DNA of 64,000 bases from Brassica napus (GCF_020379485.1 NC_063452.1:28216770-28280769); one strand, 5' to 3'; shown: positions 1 through 11,651, counted from the stretch's first letter. The notes: a model not told the origin generated them from the sequence alone. Numbers and translations are program-made.

Positions 1-1401
1 AAAATGCTTGTTGATACTTATCAAAACATTTATATTTCGTCAATGCTTAAATGGAATTTGTAAAAATATTGACCATACAAAAACAATGAGAATTTGCAGA
101 CTAATATGACTAAAACTGACATGTGTATTGTAGTTTATAAAATCAATATGGTTGAGAATAATCATATAAAATTGTGTGGTTTTGATGACAAAAATAATAT
201 ATTGTAATGAGATGTATATTTGCTAAAACAATGTTTGGAAAAGATCCAAAACATACAAGTTAGATTTATTAATTAACTTGAGAGAACTATGAAAATAGTT
301 GTATGTAAAATGTGAATTTCTAAGAATGAAATACATTTTCTGGAATTGCTTTTTATTCATTTAAATCTAAAAGAGTTGTAGATCAATTTTCTAAACTCTT
401 AAGAGATGTTAAATGTAATTAAATATGCATATTCTTAAGTTATCTCAAGAAATGTGGGGGAAACTTTGCTTACCATATAAAGTCATTGGCAAGAGGCCAA
501 ATGAATTTAATGATAGTTATCACAATATGATTTTACTTTTTAAAAGAAAAGAAAAAAAAAACTAGTGTCATGCACTGAGTTTTGTGTACAATGATTAATT
601 GTATCTTAAAAAAAAATTGACAAAAATCATTAGACAATTGATCTCGACTAATCTCAAGTGATTATGTTCATTATGATGACAACCTAGAATCCTTATATTA
701 AAGGTGTGTCATGAGATCAAGTTGTTATATCATCTAAAGGAATGGGTAGCCTGTCAATTAAGATGAGGTTTGGTGGTAACTCTACCTAACTGACTAGAGA
801 TCCCAAGAAATAGGTTCAAGGAGACAACCAAGTCAAATTAAATCTGCCCAAAGCACTGTAAGACTTGGTCTATACCCAGTTCCTATGATGATTAAACAGT
901 GCTACATGTAAGGAATATAGGATAAGCATTAGCTTTTAATGATTTGTGTCAATTGTTTTGAAATATGAATGGAATAGTACATGATACTCTTCTAAACAAA
1001 ACTAATGGCAAATCATCTGATGAGTGTGAAATGGGGCCATTTCTAGGAGAATGAAGGAAATGCTATATTCTCAAAGTTCACTCATGATTAACCAGGACTG
1101 TTCACAGCCAAAATGAACACAATAGAGAACCTAGTTCTGTGAGAGAATGAAACTGTGTTATAGCTATTGTCTAGGTTTACACTAAAGCCCGGGAGGTTCA
1201 AGACATCATGGCCACCTCCTGGCCGAGTGAATCCGATATCTATTAACAATGACTGGTTCAAAGCTGAAAAATTGCTACCATCTCATCATGCAGTGGATTT
1301 TTCGTTTGTACTCTCAAAAGTCATTAGGTCGAGTCTTGTCTAGGAAGTCAAGTCTGTCGAGTCGTCTAGTGTCTAGAGTCATTTCTATTCATGTGGGGGA
1401 T
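1..1401 (+). mobile_element. Decayed 3' internal tail of a Copia-type element
   Basis: No open frame of note is present. The stretch ends in a purine-rich tract (ATGTGGGGGATTG, about 1391-1403) directly before an LTR-like start, which is the usual arrangement of polypurine tract and 3' LTR in plant Copia elements. The region around 700-1240 looks like the untranslated tail that follows Copia pol. Assignment rests on this position and on the LTR downstream. The first 700 bases are AT-rich and hold nothing I recognise. Confidence 0.4.
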
Positions 1402-2275
1402 TGTTGGAACTCGTTTTTGACAAAATGGTTTTAGACCATATTTCGGTAAGTTTCCGGACGAATACGTTTGTTGGAATAACCGAATGTTAGGCACCACGAA
1501 GTAGTGTAGATACATGTCAAAATTAGAGTTGGTTTGAATGAGAAATGGAAATCCAAAGTGAATGTTTTACAAAGCTGGTAAAACTTTAAATTGGCTAAAT
1601 ATGAAAAATTAGCAATTGTTTCGATTTGAAATATTTGGGTTGAATTTAGATTAAATTTGTTAATTGGATACTAAGTCCATTAACTTATTAATTTTATTCA
1701 CAATAACATTTTACGTTTTTAAAATATAAATATGAACCCATTAGAAATTATTTTGTTGCAATTGATTTGGTCAATCAAACAAAATGAACTTTGAAAAGTA
1801 ACGTGTTATCATTACTCATGGGAATCATTTCACCATAATGATAATTCAAACCTTATTGAATACTCCATAATGGTCACAATGTACGTTTTACTCTTTGAGA
1901 GTTATAAAACAACACTTGTGCTCTCATTTAGAAATATGGATTTATACACGATCAACAAAAAAAAAAAAGATCCTTCCACTTGAATAATTTATTTTTTAGT
2001 TTTTTGAGTCTGAGAGTACATCACAGAAATATGGTCGATAGATTCTGTTTTTCGGTGATGGTAAACAGAAACAATGCTGCAGTTGTATCCTGGAAATCTG
2101 AGTGCCATGAAACCGTCACACTACGGAGCGTTTAAAGATTTAAAGAAAGAGGTTAACTATCTCGACTCTGCAATTCTTCTTTATTTTTATATTTCGGTAT
2201 TGAAATTTTAATTTATGTTCTTATTATTCTTTACAAATATCAGTTGTCCTATGGTAGTAAAATAAAGTTCCTACA
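1402..2275 (+). repeat. Copia-type 3' LTR (or solo LTR)
   Basis: It starts TGTTGGAACT and ends AGTTCCTACA, so its ends are short inverted repeats of the TG...CA kind. It follows a polypurine tract immediately. The length of 874 bp is normal for Copia. No matching 5' LTR is inside the window; it would lie to the left. No gene is seen within it. Confidence 0.55.
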
Positions 2276-2814
2276 CTGAAGCCCCGTTCAATCTTCACCA
2301 CACCATTTTACAGTGATATATATGTAAACCCTCGTAATACAAATGTACCCACTGAAACCAGGTTCTAGAGAACTTGGAAGTGTACCTTGCATTTGCCAAG
2401 ACAATCGTTCAGCTTCACAGTTCGTATAAGGCATTCGGATAATTCGGTTCGGTTAGTTTGGTTTCGGGGTAGTTTAATTAGACTAAAATCTCGCAAAATT
2501 GAATCATAGAAAAGTTTGGTTGGTTCTGTTTCGATATTCTGTAAATTCGGTTTTAAAAACTTCTACTGAAACAAACCAAAGTTTTGGTTTCCATTATAAT
2601 TCATTTTAAAATTTAAGTAAAATCGGGTTCGTTAGCTGATTCAAATTTTTTTGGATAATTGGGTTAAAAAAATTTGATTATAATTCGGTTCAAAATTTGG
2701 TTTTCTTTTTTTTCGAAAAATAGAACTAACCGATTACCGAACCAAAAACCAAATTCGAACCAAGCTTCAGTTCGGTTTGGGTGGTTGGGTTTAAAATCCG
2801 AGACCTATTTCTTA
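2276..2814. repeat. TTCGGTT-rich dispersed repeat
   Basis: From about 2420 to 2800 the sequence is dominated by variants of TTCGGTT and AACCGAA. CGGTTCGG-type words occur near the left side and ACCGAACC-type words near the right, so the segment can fold on itself. It looks like a non-autonomous repeat rather than a gene. Family is not identified. The first 150 bases hold nothing recognised. Confidence 0.35.
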
Positions 2815-3887
2815 TCTCCTATATATTAAAAGAGAAACATTGTCATTTAATGTTTTCACACTACCTTGGACACATGACAGCCTCACATTACTTTGGAAAT
2901 AAGGACGCTGACGTGTCTACTTAATAGAACTTCTCAGAAAATGTCGAGTAAAAATTTTATATTTTGATTAGACTAAACACAACCACGTTTTATGATTTAG
3001 CTCATACCAATGGACGTGATGCGAAGCTAATTGTGGCCATACGACCAAGTTTTGAGAAGCCTACATTTTCATAACGATTTAGTAGATGTAAAGTCATTGC
3101 TAATAAGAGAAGTTGATGCAAAGAAAAATAGATAAATCTATCATTGGCGTATAGAAGTGGTTTTTCAACTATCAAGAAAAAAAAATCAAATTTGAAAGTA
3201 AAAAACAGAGAAGGGACACCTGCTTCAACTACTGTCTATAGCCAATATTCAAACAATGGCATTCCTAATAAGAAAAGTTGATGCAAAGCCAATACACTGG
3301 CGCATAGAAGTTATGTATCGCATCGAAGTTTTTTGTCTACTATCAAACAAAAAGAATCAAACTATATCATTGCTAACACTCAAAACACGAGGGGTTACGT
3401 GAATTCATTCAGCTCAAAAATCTAAATTTGGGATTAAAAAATTGTTACAAGAGAGTAATGAAAAAAGAAAAACAACTCTAAAGCAAGCGAGACTCAATAG
3501 TTCTTTATGGTTCCTATAAGGAATTCTGCACGGTTCTCATCTATCCGGTGGATTTTTCCTCTTCACTATTTGGGGAACAAAGAGCTACTGTCATCAAGGC
3601 AGTCTTCATCCACTTGATATCAGTTTATACTGTGGCAAAGAAAGAGCTACCATTGTGAAAGGTTTGGATACACAAACGCAGTCTCACCGAAAACAAAAAA
3701 TCCAAGAAAGCTTAACCAAACAAAACAAAATAAATATAGATTTAGAATGATAGTTATTTTTAGTAGATTAAAAATAAAATAAAAATATCTTAAAAACGAA
3801 CCGATATCCAAATTAAACAGACATAACGTTTTCTTATCTAAAAGATAACTAAATTAATGATCTCATCTCACGCGGGTTATAACCTAG
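2815..3887 (+). mobile_element. Non-autonomous Helitron
   Basis: The 5' end reads TCTCCTATATATTAAAAGAG after an A. The 3' end is CTAG followed by T at 3884-3888, preceded by a GC-rich CGCGGGTTATAACC that can form a short hairpin. Known Helitron structure is a 5' TC, a 3' CTRR with a hairpin about ten bases upstream, and insertion between A and T without target duplication; all of these fit here. It is 1073 bp and has no helicase gene. Within it, short related segments recur near 3098 and 3270 (AAGAGAAGTTGATGCAAAG and a near copy). Confidence 0.6.
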
Positions 3888-4228
3888 TGAAGAAGTAAAC
3901 TGTAAACTTGAATTTTGACAGAGTATTCATGTAGCAGTTAGCACAAAATCATCCAGCGACTATAACTGGCCGGAAAGTTCCAACCTTTATTACTTGTTAA
4001 ACAGTGTAATACAAAAACAAAGGTACGAACTTGCTTGCTGCCTGCCAGAAACATTAAAGGGCAGCTTCTCGCCGTAAAAGTATTCAACTTTATTCTGTAG
4101 AACTACAAAAACAAACACCGACAACAGGAATCTTGTTACCGGAGCATCTAATAGTAGATGTAAACATATTATGTAAAGCCACAAGATTTTGTTCAAATAT
4201 TTTCTTTTAACCTCAAAAGAAGTAGTTA
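3888..4228 (-). other. 3' flank and probable 3' UTR of the IBA57-like gene
   Basis: AT-rich sequence between the Helitron end and the stop codon of the minus-strand gene. It presumably holds the 3' UTR and polyadenylation site. No other gene is seen. Confidence 0.4.
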
Positions 4229-5771
4229 CTAGGCAGAGGCAACCCCTGACTGATTCTGTTGGAACCACTCAGCAGGCCACCACGTCGGTCTAATCGCCTC
4301 CACCTTCACCTCCTCTGACCCGCTGCTTACGGACAGTTCACCTGATGCTCTAAAGGCTTCCTCTACTCTCATCACTCCCATTCCTCGGCTACCCAAAGCC
4401 GTTGAAACCGTCCCCACTTTCTTGCCGCTTCCTGATTCAACCACCTCAGCTCCAGATGCTATTTTCTGGTTCACCTCTGCAATAACCAACAACCAATTAC
4501 AAATCTTTTGCATTCTTGACCACAAAGATTCAAAGAAAGTTTTGACCTTTCCCATTGCTATCAATGAATCGTAAAGGGACTAGGCGTTTGCGGATGACAC
4601 CACGGTGGTGAGTACGAGCTATAAGTTCTTGTCCAACATAGCAGCCTTTGTCAAAGCTTATCGCATTAAGACCAACGAAGTTATACTCAAGCGGAATCGC
4701 TTCACCTGTAGGTTGCACAACATATTATAAAGAAGAGGGCATCAATGAGTTAAAAAGAAAAGAAGAAAGATAATACCTTTAGGTATTTCAGATGATCCTT
4801 CAGCAACTCCATGCTCTAACCTCCACAAAAGGTAATTGCTTTCATCTGTTTCTTTATCCGCCTCAACCAAAGGCGCTGCAAAACAAAGTAAGTAACATCA
4901 GTATCCAAAGCTCTAGAACTAAAGCTTTGATTCGATCAAGAACCTTACGGGTTGCATCGGAAGGAAAGATGCTTCTGTAACCTAAGCAATCCAACCTTGG
5001 ATCCTCGTACCATTGCCAGCCATACTTATTACCACTAGCTGTAGATTCACCAGCACGATCAACACCACCTCCCCAACCAACAGACGAAGATCCAGAAAGG
5101 TTTCTACCGTAACGCTGCCAACACGAGAACTCCTCTGCAACGTTTTCAATATCAACTTTGGACCTCAAACGATATCTATCAAACATTCCACAAACACTAC
5201 ACGTCAGAGCTAAACCCTTAACAAGAAAAAGGTTCCTTCTTCTACAAGAATCTAAATGTAAACCCCAATCAGCAAGGAGATTGTCTAAAAGACCTAAAAG
5301 AGATGGCAAAAAAGCTTACTTCTTTAGTGTTTCAAGCAACTCATCGAGGACAGAGACATCAACATCTGCAAACAACTCAACAGACCCATCACGACCCGGA
5401 TCCGACCCGGGTCCGGAACCGGTTCGATCGAGCTTTTCGTCGGGTCTCGTCGGGCTATACAGGAAAAAATCGTACAGAAACCTTCCCTGGGGAGTTAACA
5501 GCGCCGCGTACATAGGCGGCGTGGAAACGGAAGGCATATTAGGAGTAGGAACCGTGGAGCTTTTCTCGCCGGCGGATTCACCGAACCTTCGTACATCGTT
5601 GGTCAACAATCCCTGGAGAAATTTAACCGTATCCGGTCCGCTAAACCGTACGACGGATCGGGATTTGAGCTTAGATGCCATTGGACCGGCATCTTCGAGA
5701 CCGCTGTGTATGTTCCGGCGATAAATGCCGTTTGAATTGGAGATTTGACGGCGGAGACTGAATCGGAGCAT
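4229..5771 (-). CDS. IBA57: IBA57-like mitochondrial Fe-S cluster assembly protein (COG0354/GcvT-like fold)
   Basis: Five exons on the minus strand: 5771-5320, 5175-4949, 4875-4777, 4705-4547 and 4476-4229, with GT-AG introns and phases that agree, giving 394 residues. The N-terminus is Arg/Ser-rich without acids ([19 protein letters not shown]), as expected for mitochondrial import. Early motifs include [20 protein letters not shown], typical of the folate-binding GcvT-like family. The hallmark KGCYVGQE lies near residues 279-286. Homologues (IBA57 in yeast and human, YgfZ in bacteria) work with ISCA proteins in maturing 4Fe-4S proteins such as lipoate synthase and aconitase. It matches my memory of Arabidopsis At4g12130 in length and sequence. 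No frame damage is visible, so the gene looks functional. The start is the first in-frame ATG before the targeting segment. Confidence 0.9.
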
Positions 5772-5858
5772 TGTAATTGTGTGAAGGCTTTGTTCGTATT
5801 CTTTCTTCTTCTCTGAGGTTTAACGATTGCTTTGGAGGAAGAAGCTCTAAGACAAAGC

Positions 5859-5907
5859 CACGTGAATGACACGTGCTTTGAGCTTGACCTCTGCTTTGTG
5901 ACACGTG
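5859..5907. promoter_or_regulatory. Cluster of three CACGTG G-boxes upstream of the IBA57-like gene
   Basis: CACGTG occurs at 5859-5864, 5870-5875 and 5902-5907, within 140 bases of the start codon at 5771. G-boxes are bound by plant bZIP and bHLH factors (ABA, light and PIF-type responses). The copies at 5870 and 5902 both sit in the context GACACGTG. Function is inferred from motif and position only. Confidence 0.5.
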
Positions 5908-6497
5908 TTGCCTAGGAAGTGCTCGGTCAGCATTTCTTTTGCCTCATTTGACGTTTGCGTTTAGACCAATTCCAGTAGATCTTTATTTTATTTTTTTGAA
6001 AAAGATAATAACTTTATTACTATTAAATTAAGTTTTTCTCTAATATGTGTACTTTAATAAATAAATATAATTTTCTAAAAGAATATAAAGAAAATACTGT
6101 TTTGCATCTATAGTTGTAAAAAACATATATTTTTGTATATTTTTCCACAAAAATAGCATTTATCTATTATATATATAGATATACATCTGAGAAACACTCA
6201 ATTTTGTTCTTATATTTTTTAAGAAAACTATAAAGATAAGTACAAATTAACATTTGAGTTTTTTTTTTGTGTGTTAAATTTCATTCGTTAAAAAATTCAT
6301 GTGTTAAATTAACTAAGAAGCGACCAAAATTTTGGCTGATTTATATGATAAAAATAATAGTCATATATTCATTTTTATTTGGACAGAAAATCAGACACAA
6401 AAATATGAATTAAACTAAAAATATCAAAACATTCTTGAAAATTATAAAGATGGTCAAATTCTTGAACATTTAGTTTTGTTTAAAGTAGCTAAGATTG

Positions 6498-6531
<34 letters not shown>

Positions 6532-6594
6532 AATGAATGTTAAATTTATTCAAGATAAAAAAAACATTTTTTTAACAATACATGTGTCATTGAT
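5908..6594. other. AT-rich spacer with a TA microsatellite
   Basis: Very AT-rich intergenic DNA. A pure (TA)n run lies at about 6500-6528. No gene, RNA or complete element is seen. Confidence 0.6.
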
Positions 6595-6869
6595 TTAAGA
6601 AATTTGAATTTTTAGAACTACTAAAGAAAGAAGAAATCTAGTAGTAAACCTCACTCCCATAATTTTACTATATCGTTCATTGTCATGTCTTGGTAGTGAG
6701 TCGATGCAGACCAGTTTGTCAATAATATACTTGACAATGTGAGTTGCGCTCTGTAGAGCTTCACGATGTCTTCTATTGTTCCTCTCTCGCCATAACGAGT
6801 ATACCACATCCTGAAAGGTGTAACGAGAAATAACCTTTCAGGTTGTGGTATACTCTTTATGGAGAGAGG
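6595..6869 (-). pseudogene. Fragment of a non-LTR retrotransposon (LINE) C-terminus, ending in an inverted repeat
   Basis: Reading the minus strand from about 6807, the words VYSLWRERNNRRH appear. This is characteristic of the zinc-binding region after the reverse transcriptase of plant LINEs. The downstream end reads to a stop at 6595. The fragment is short. Its upstream end is duplicated in inverted orientation: arms 6781-6818 and 6834-6869 match almost base for base across a 15-base loop. It is dead as a LINE. The folded arms are a separate observation listed in the findings. Confidence 0.55.
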
Positions 6870-7181
6870 TCTAATGCTCATTACTTTACTTGCAGTAGAG
6901 AACCAACGGGAGTTTGGATTCTAAAGAAATGGATCAGGTCAAACTTATTAACGTACTGTATGTAATTTCTCAAGAAAAGACTTTGTTGAGACGTCACTTT
7001 CTGAGTTCTTTAAGTGTTTATCTTTTATTGGCGCAGCCAAATTATATCCTTTTACCATAAACTAAACTAGTGATGGGTCATGTTCATATCATATAATAAT
7101 GACGGGTCAAGTTCAACGATCCATATATTAAACAAGTATGTATGTTATTCGAGATCAGAGTTGCTAATTCACATTTCCCAA

Positions 7182-8712
7182 ATGGATCCAAGATTGATCT
7201 CAGCCGCTCAAATAGGAAGCATAGATGACTTGTACGCTCTAATCCATGAGGATCCCTACATTCTTGAAACCATCGATGTCGTACCTTTCATAAGCACTCC
7301 TCTTCATGTAGCTTCTGCTTTTGGAAATCTTACTTTTGCCATGGAGATGATGTATCTTAAGCCATCATTTGCTAGGAAACTTAACACATATGGGTTAAGC
7401 CCATTGCATCTTGCTATAGAGGAAGGTCAAACACGGTTAACTATGGGGTTACTCAAACTCGATCCCGATCTAGTTCGTCTTCGAGGAAAAGAAGGTATAC
7501 AATATTTCTTGTGATTCTACCATAAAACAAAATAAAACATCTTGTATGTGTTTGTTTGTTGAAAATGTTTGATCTCTTGTTTTGTTTTGGTGTGACTTGA
7601 GTGAGAAACAAAATAAAACAGCTTGGATGTGTTTGAACTCTTGTTTTGTTTTGGTGCAGCTTGTGTAAATATATTTTATTTTGAAAATAGGTACGACCCC
7701 GTTTCATATGCTTGTAAGAAGAGGAGAACTTGATCTTATGACGGAGTTCCTTTTGGCTTGTCCTCGTTGTGTTAAAGATGTGAACGTAAACGGCGAGACG
7801 CCTCTACACATTGCGGTTATGAACGATAGATATGAAGAACTCGAAGTACTCGTGGGATGGGTGCAGAGATTGCGTCAAATAGATGCCGAATTGCTAGAGA
7901 TGCAAGTATTGAACCGATGTGATCAGAATGGTAACACAGCCTTGCATATAGCAGCATATCAAGATAAAATCAAGGCAATAAAGATTCTGCTAGGTTCTCG
8001 AGCGGTTAACCGAAACATCTATAACCGGAATGGCTTAACCGCTCTAGATATTTTGCAAAATCAGAGATATAGGAATCGAGAAATCGAAGAAACCATTCGA
8101 AAATCAGGAGGTGACATCGCAAACTCTCTACCAAAGTCGAAGAAATTATCAGAAATATTGAGATCACCTATACCTTTCAAAGAGTATTTGTTCACAAAAG
8201 CAGCCCGGTATAGGAAACACATATCAGATGGATCACGTAGCGCGCTTTTAGTGATAGTTGCACTAATAATCACGACTACTTATCAGACAGCTCTTCAACC
8301 ACCTGGAGGTGTGTACCAAAGCAATGCTGAGGAAAGTAGTGGTAGGAAGAGTGTTGGTAAGGTTGTGATGAACCAAACTTATTTCAATGTTCTAAGGAGC
8401 GTGAATAGCATGGCTTTTGAAGGAGCGGGTCTCATGGCGTTTACCTTTTTACCAGCTGGAGAAGAATATGTCTGGTCTTTTCTATGGATAATGGTGCCTC
8501 TCCATGTCTCTTACTTAGTCTCAATGTCTGTTATATCCCCAGATACGATAGGGTACTTATCGTTCAGTATTGGTTGGGTTATATTTGTTGTTATTGTTTA
8601 CATGATTGTGCTTTTCCTGCGGTGGAAACGGTCTAAGAAGAAGATACCTGAACCAAGAAGCGAGTTGATTCTTGAAGGCTTGACAACTTTGAATCAGGCA
8701 AAAGGAGTGTAG
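7182..8712 (+). CDS. Ankyrin-repeat membrane protein with PGG domain (BDA1/At4g10720-like)
   Basis: Two exons, 7182-7494 and 7691-8712, with a GT-AG intron in phase 1, give 444 residues, the usual length of this family. The start MDPRLISAAQIGSIDDLYAL matches the family N-terminus; an earlier in-frame ATG at 7080 adds unrelated sequence and was not chosen. Ankyrin repeats run from about residue 35 to 235 (STPLHVASAFGN, LSPLHLAIEEGQ, ETPLHIAVMNDR, NTALHIAAYQDK). A PGG motif (QTALQPPGGVYQS) lies near residue 308 after the first membrane segment, and three further hydrophobic segments follow. Members such as BDA1 and ACD6 act at membranes in immunity and salicylate signalling; that role is family knowledge, not shown here. 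The frame is intact. The 196-bp intron contains two near copies of a GTTTGATCTCTTGTTTTG-like phrase. Confidence 0.88.
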
Positions 8713-8939
8713 TGATGTGAGTTTGTGTGTTTGGTAATAATAAGACGTTAAGTAGTGTTGATTGTGTGCTAGATTGTTCAATGTAAAATATGAATAATAT
8801 CTCTTTGTTAGGACAAACATGAACTTCCTATTTTCAAGATTCGTTGGAGAGATGATTGATGGCAATATTTGTGTGTTCTAATTCCCTAAATTGTTTTTGA
8901 GTAATTTTCCTTGATAACATATCTAACAATAGTTATGTG
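8713..8939. other. 3' flank of the ankyrin gene
   Basis: AT-rich sequence with probable 3' UTR. GTTATGTG at 8932-8939 is the left target duplication of the following MITE. Confidence 0.5.
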
Positions 8940-9363
8940 CAGGGTTCTAAAAATCGGTCTAGGCGGCGCCTAGGCAGCAACTCGGTCCTATACGAAACGA
9001 TTTTTTAAAATCCGATTTATACCGATCTATATGATTCAAATTGGTTTAAACTGTTCTAAATCAGTTAAAATTGGTTAAAATCGATCTAAAATTGTCTATA
9101 TATGTTAAATAAAGCAATAATATTATTACAAATCTACAAATTTGTCTACTTTCTTCTGTTTTGTATATCTAATTTTGATAATTCATCACAATAATTTTAT
9201 AATTAAAGTTAAAAACTAAAATATGTTATACAAATGTATAAAATATATAAAATAAATCAACAATTTGCTAACGCCTAGGCCTCGCCTAGGCCCCGAATAA
9301 TCCGCCTAGTCACTAGTCCTCTATAAATCACCTAGTTACCGCCTAGCGATTTTTAGAACATTG
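8940..9363. mobile_element. hAT-type MITE, copy 1 (8-bp TSD GTTATGTG)
   Basis: The element starts CAGGGTTCTAAAAATCG and ends CGATTTTTAGAACATTG, so its ends are inverted repeats of the CAGGG type used by hAT transposons. It is flanked by a perfect 8-bp direct repeat, GTTATGTG, at 8932-8939 and 9364-9371; eight bases is the hAT target size. Near both ends lie palindromic CCTAGGC words. It is 424 bp and has no coding capacity. Related copies lie at 46035-46461 and 62123-62617. Confidence 0.8.
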
Positions 9364-9371
9364 GTTATGTG

Positions 9372-9731
9372 GAACATACCTTAGTTATTATGATAATAGA
9401 AAATTACTAGAATGTTATAGAAAAGCTGGTTTATGACTATAGTGTTATACATCTTTTTTAAATTACTAGAATGTTTGTATACTTCTAGTAAATGATAATA
9501 AGGGCCTTTGGTTAGTTTTTTTTAATTGAAATTATTTTAAAACATTAAATCCACATAATTAATTAATTATCCACATTATCAATAGAAAACAATCAATTGT
9601 CTCAACAACACGTACAACTTCTTCGAAGAACTAAAGGAACCCTAACCGCCGATGTTCTGAAATCGTTGTCGACATTGTGTTTACTCCATCTTACTCAAAC
9701 TAACTCTCTGTTTTGTCTTCTCCGATGTCGT
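9372..9731. other. AT-rich spacer and left flank of the nested retrotransposon block
   Basis: AT-rich up to about 9600, then a moderately GC-rich stretch (about 9640-9731) that continues on the far side of element A at 32349. The join GTCGT (9727-9731 and 32349-32353) is the 5-bp target duplication. No gene is assigned. The segment may be the 5' noncoding part of the hAT relic found at 33 kb. Confidence 0.4.
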
Positions 9732-10301
9732 TGGGGTCGAAAACGGCTACGACGAAGTTAATGTCCAAATCTCCGTAAAAATCAGCGTGAGCATTTTTTA
9801 CGAAAGTTGTACTTCGTAAAAAGATTCTTTACAAAGAGCCTCGTGGTAAAATCTTGTTCAAATCTCAATCGAACCAAATATCGATTATCCAAGGCAACGT
9901 ACAAGTATCCGAACCAACCACGGGCAAGCTCGAGTATGGCAATCGGACCACGGACAAACCAAGCTCGGTTGCTACGTAGAGACCGAGCACGCACACGGCT
10001 CGGTCGCTACGTAGCGACTGAGCTCGAGCCAAGCTCGGTCGCTGCGTAGCGACCGAGCTAGAACCAAAGCTCGGTCGCTGTCGCTACGTAGTGACCGAGC
10101 ACGCACACGGCTCGGTTGCTACGTAACGACCGAGCATGAACGTGGCTCGGTCGCTACGTAGCGACCAAGCACGTACACGGCTTGGTCGTTACGTAGCGAT
10201 CGTGCTCTCCCAAAACGTCGATACGACACGAATCCATGCATTCTCGTTTACTCTTTAAAATGCTATCTCTCGTAGACCGTAGCTAAATCATTCTATGTTT
10301 C
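9732..10301 (+). repeat. Element A 5' LTR, left part
   Basis: It matches the 3' LTR start at 31149 (TGGGGTC, then a shared run through ACGAAGTTAATGTCC). It is cut at 10301 by element B, and the LTR resumes at 22591. It contains the palindrome array described separately. Confidence 0.85.
9963..10205. repeat. Seven tandem 26-bp palindromes with a 35-bp period inside the element A 5' LTR
   Basis: The consensus is half-site GCTCGGTCGCTAC followed at once by its reverse complement. Copies start at 9963, 9998, 10033, 10069, 10110, 10145 and 10180, so the period is 35 bases (36 once, and 41 where copy 4 has a 6-base internal duplication). Spacers of nine to ten bases are themselves similar (ACGCACACG, ACGTACACG). 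The array would form seven consecutive hairpins in the transcript or single-stranded cDNA. The same array in the 3' LTR is shorter. Confidence 0.9.
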
Positions 10302-11645
10302 TGATATTCCGTGATTTTAACGGTTCTAAACTCGTTTTGGAGCAATTAAATGGTCGGTTTTAATTAATGTTTTGGTCTATTTGATGCGTTTTGGTGTTCT
10401 TAAGTGTAATATGCAGGTTACTAGATAGCTTGCAAGAAAAGAACGCATTCGGGATTTATTCAGAAGCAAGATGGACCGAACAATGGACCGAATGAGAAGT
10501 ATTGATCGCACAGGACATAGATCGACCGATCTATTGTCTGTGGATCGACCGATCCAGAGCTAAGAAGAAAAGCCGTACGGTTTCATGCACTAGATCGACC
10601 GATCCGACCACTGAGGATCGACCGATCCCACGCTCTACGGGCTCCACACGCACCAATGAGCTTTTCACTCCTTTTTACCCACTCCCTTCAATAATGGACG
10701 AGAAGAGAGGACTTTTGGGACTCAGAAGAGATTAGAGACGACCAAGAAGGAGATTTACAAGTTCTTGAGAGAGATTTGAGAGTTTTGTAACTTGTTTTGT
10801 GTGATTTGTGAAGATTTGTAAAGGAGTTCATCTCAAAACCATTTGGAGAAGATCTTCTGAACCTTTACTCTGTTTTAATACAATCTTATCATGTTTTCTT
10901 CATCAAAATCGTGTTGTTCTTACTTAGTTATGTGTGAGTAGTCATCTAGTTGGGTTTAGGGGTTCTCATAGGGGATTTCTTGATGTTTTGATTCATAAAA
11001 CGTGTGTAGACTAAGGGATTACGTTTTGGTTCTTCATCTAATGGATTTCTTACTGCTTGAACTGAATTGATCACTTAGTTCATGATATCAGATTGTTTGA
11101 TGCACCGAAAGTGATTGTTTGAACTTCCGAAAATACTTTAGATGAGCAAAGTGTCCTTAACCCTCGGAAGTTGATGTTATTGCGCTTTGTGAACATATTG
11201 AACCTGTTCTTAATGCTTGTTTAGAAATTGAAACTCAGCGGAAGTTAGTGTGGAGATTTCTATAACATAGAGAATTAGCGCTACGGAAGTAGGTTAATTC
11301 TAATATCTTGTTTGAGTTCTAGACGGTTTTTAATATATCCCTGTGTCTGCCATTAATTGTATCTTGATTAAAAAGAAATCCCTGAGAATTCCCAATGCCC
11401 AACGTTTGTTTTAAAATAGTTTTCAAATCGTTTAAATCATTTTTTTTTACAGCTTGTTTATGTTTTGTGACACTAAAGAAAATTAAATAAAAACCATCAA
11501 AAATATATCTTCGTTCGCTGTAGCTATTAACTTGTCTGCAACTCTACGTGTGATCATCGGTCCCTGTGGATTCGATCCCGCATTACTACTGCGTACTTTA
11601 CTGTGCACTTGCAGTTAGATAATCGGGTTAAAACTCGACACATCA
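10302..11645 (+). repeat. Element B 5' LTR
   Basis: It runs from TGATATTCC to CACATCA. It carries four copies of GATCGACCGATC (10520, 10543, 10593, 10616). The same length and order recur at 21242-22585. A motif TCCCTGTGGATTCGATCC near the 3' end (about 11562-11579) is typical of Gypsy LTRs just upstream of the primer site. Confidence 0.93.
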
Positions 11646-11651
11646 AGTTTT

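Noticed and set aside
4792..5724. Several plus-strand open frames
   Set aside because: Antisense shadows of the spliced IBA57-like gene; the minus-strand reading has consistent exons and family motifs.
9782..10049. Open frames on both strands over the palindrome array
   Set aside because: They arise because a palindromic repeat stays open in several frames; they encode only repeat-derived Arg/Ser-rich words.
9963..10205. Regular repeat array resembling a CRISPR
   Set aside because: It is a palindrome array with near-identical short spacers inside an LTR of a plant genome; no unique spacers and no cas genes.
10502..10735. 77-residue open frame in both element B LTRs
   Set aside because: Reads the GATCGACCGATC motifs as RSTDP/IDRS; no family match and located in LTR.
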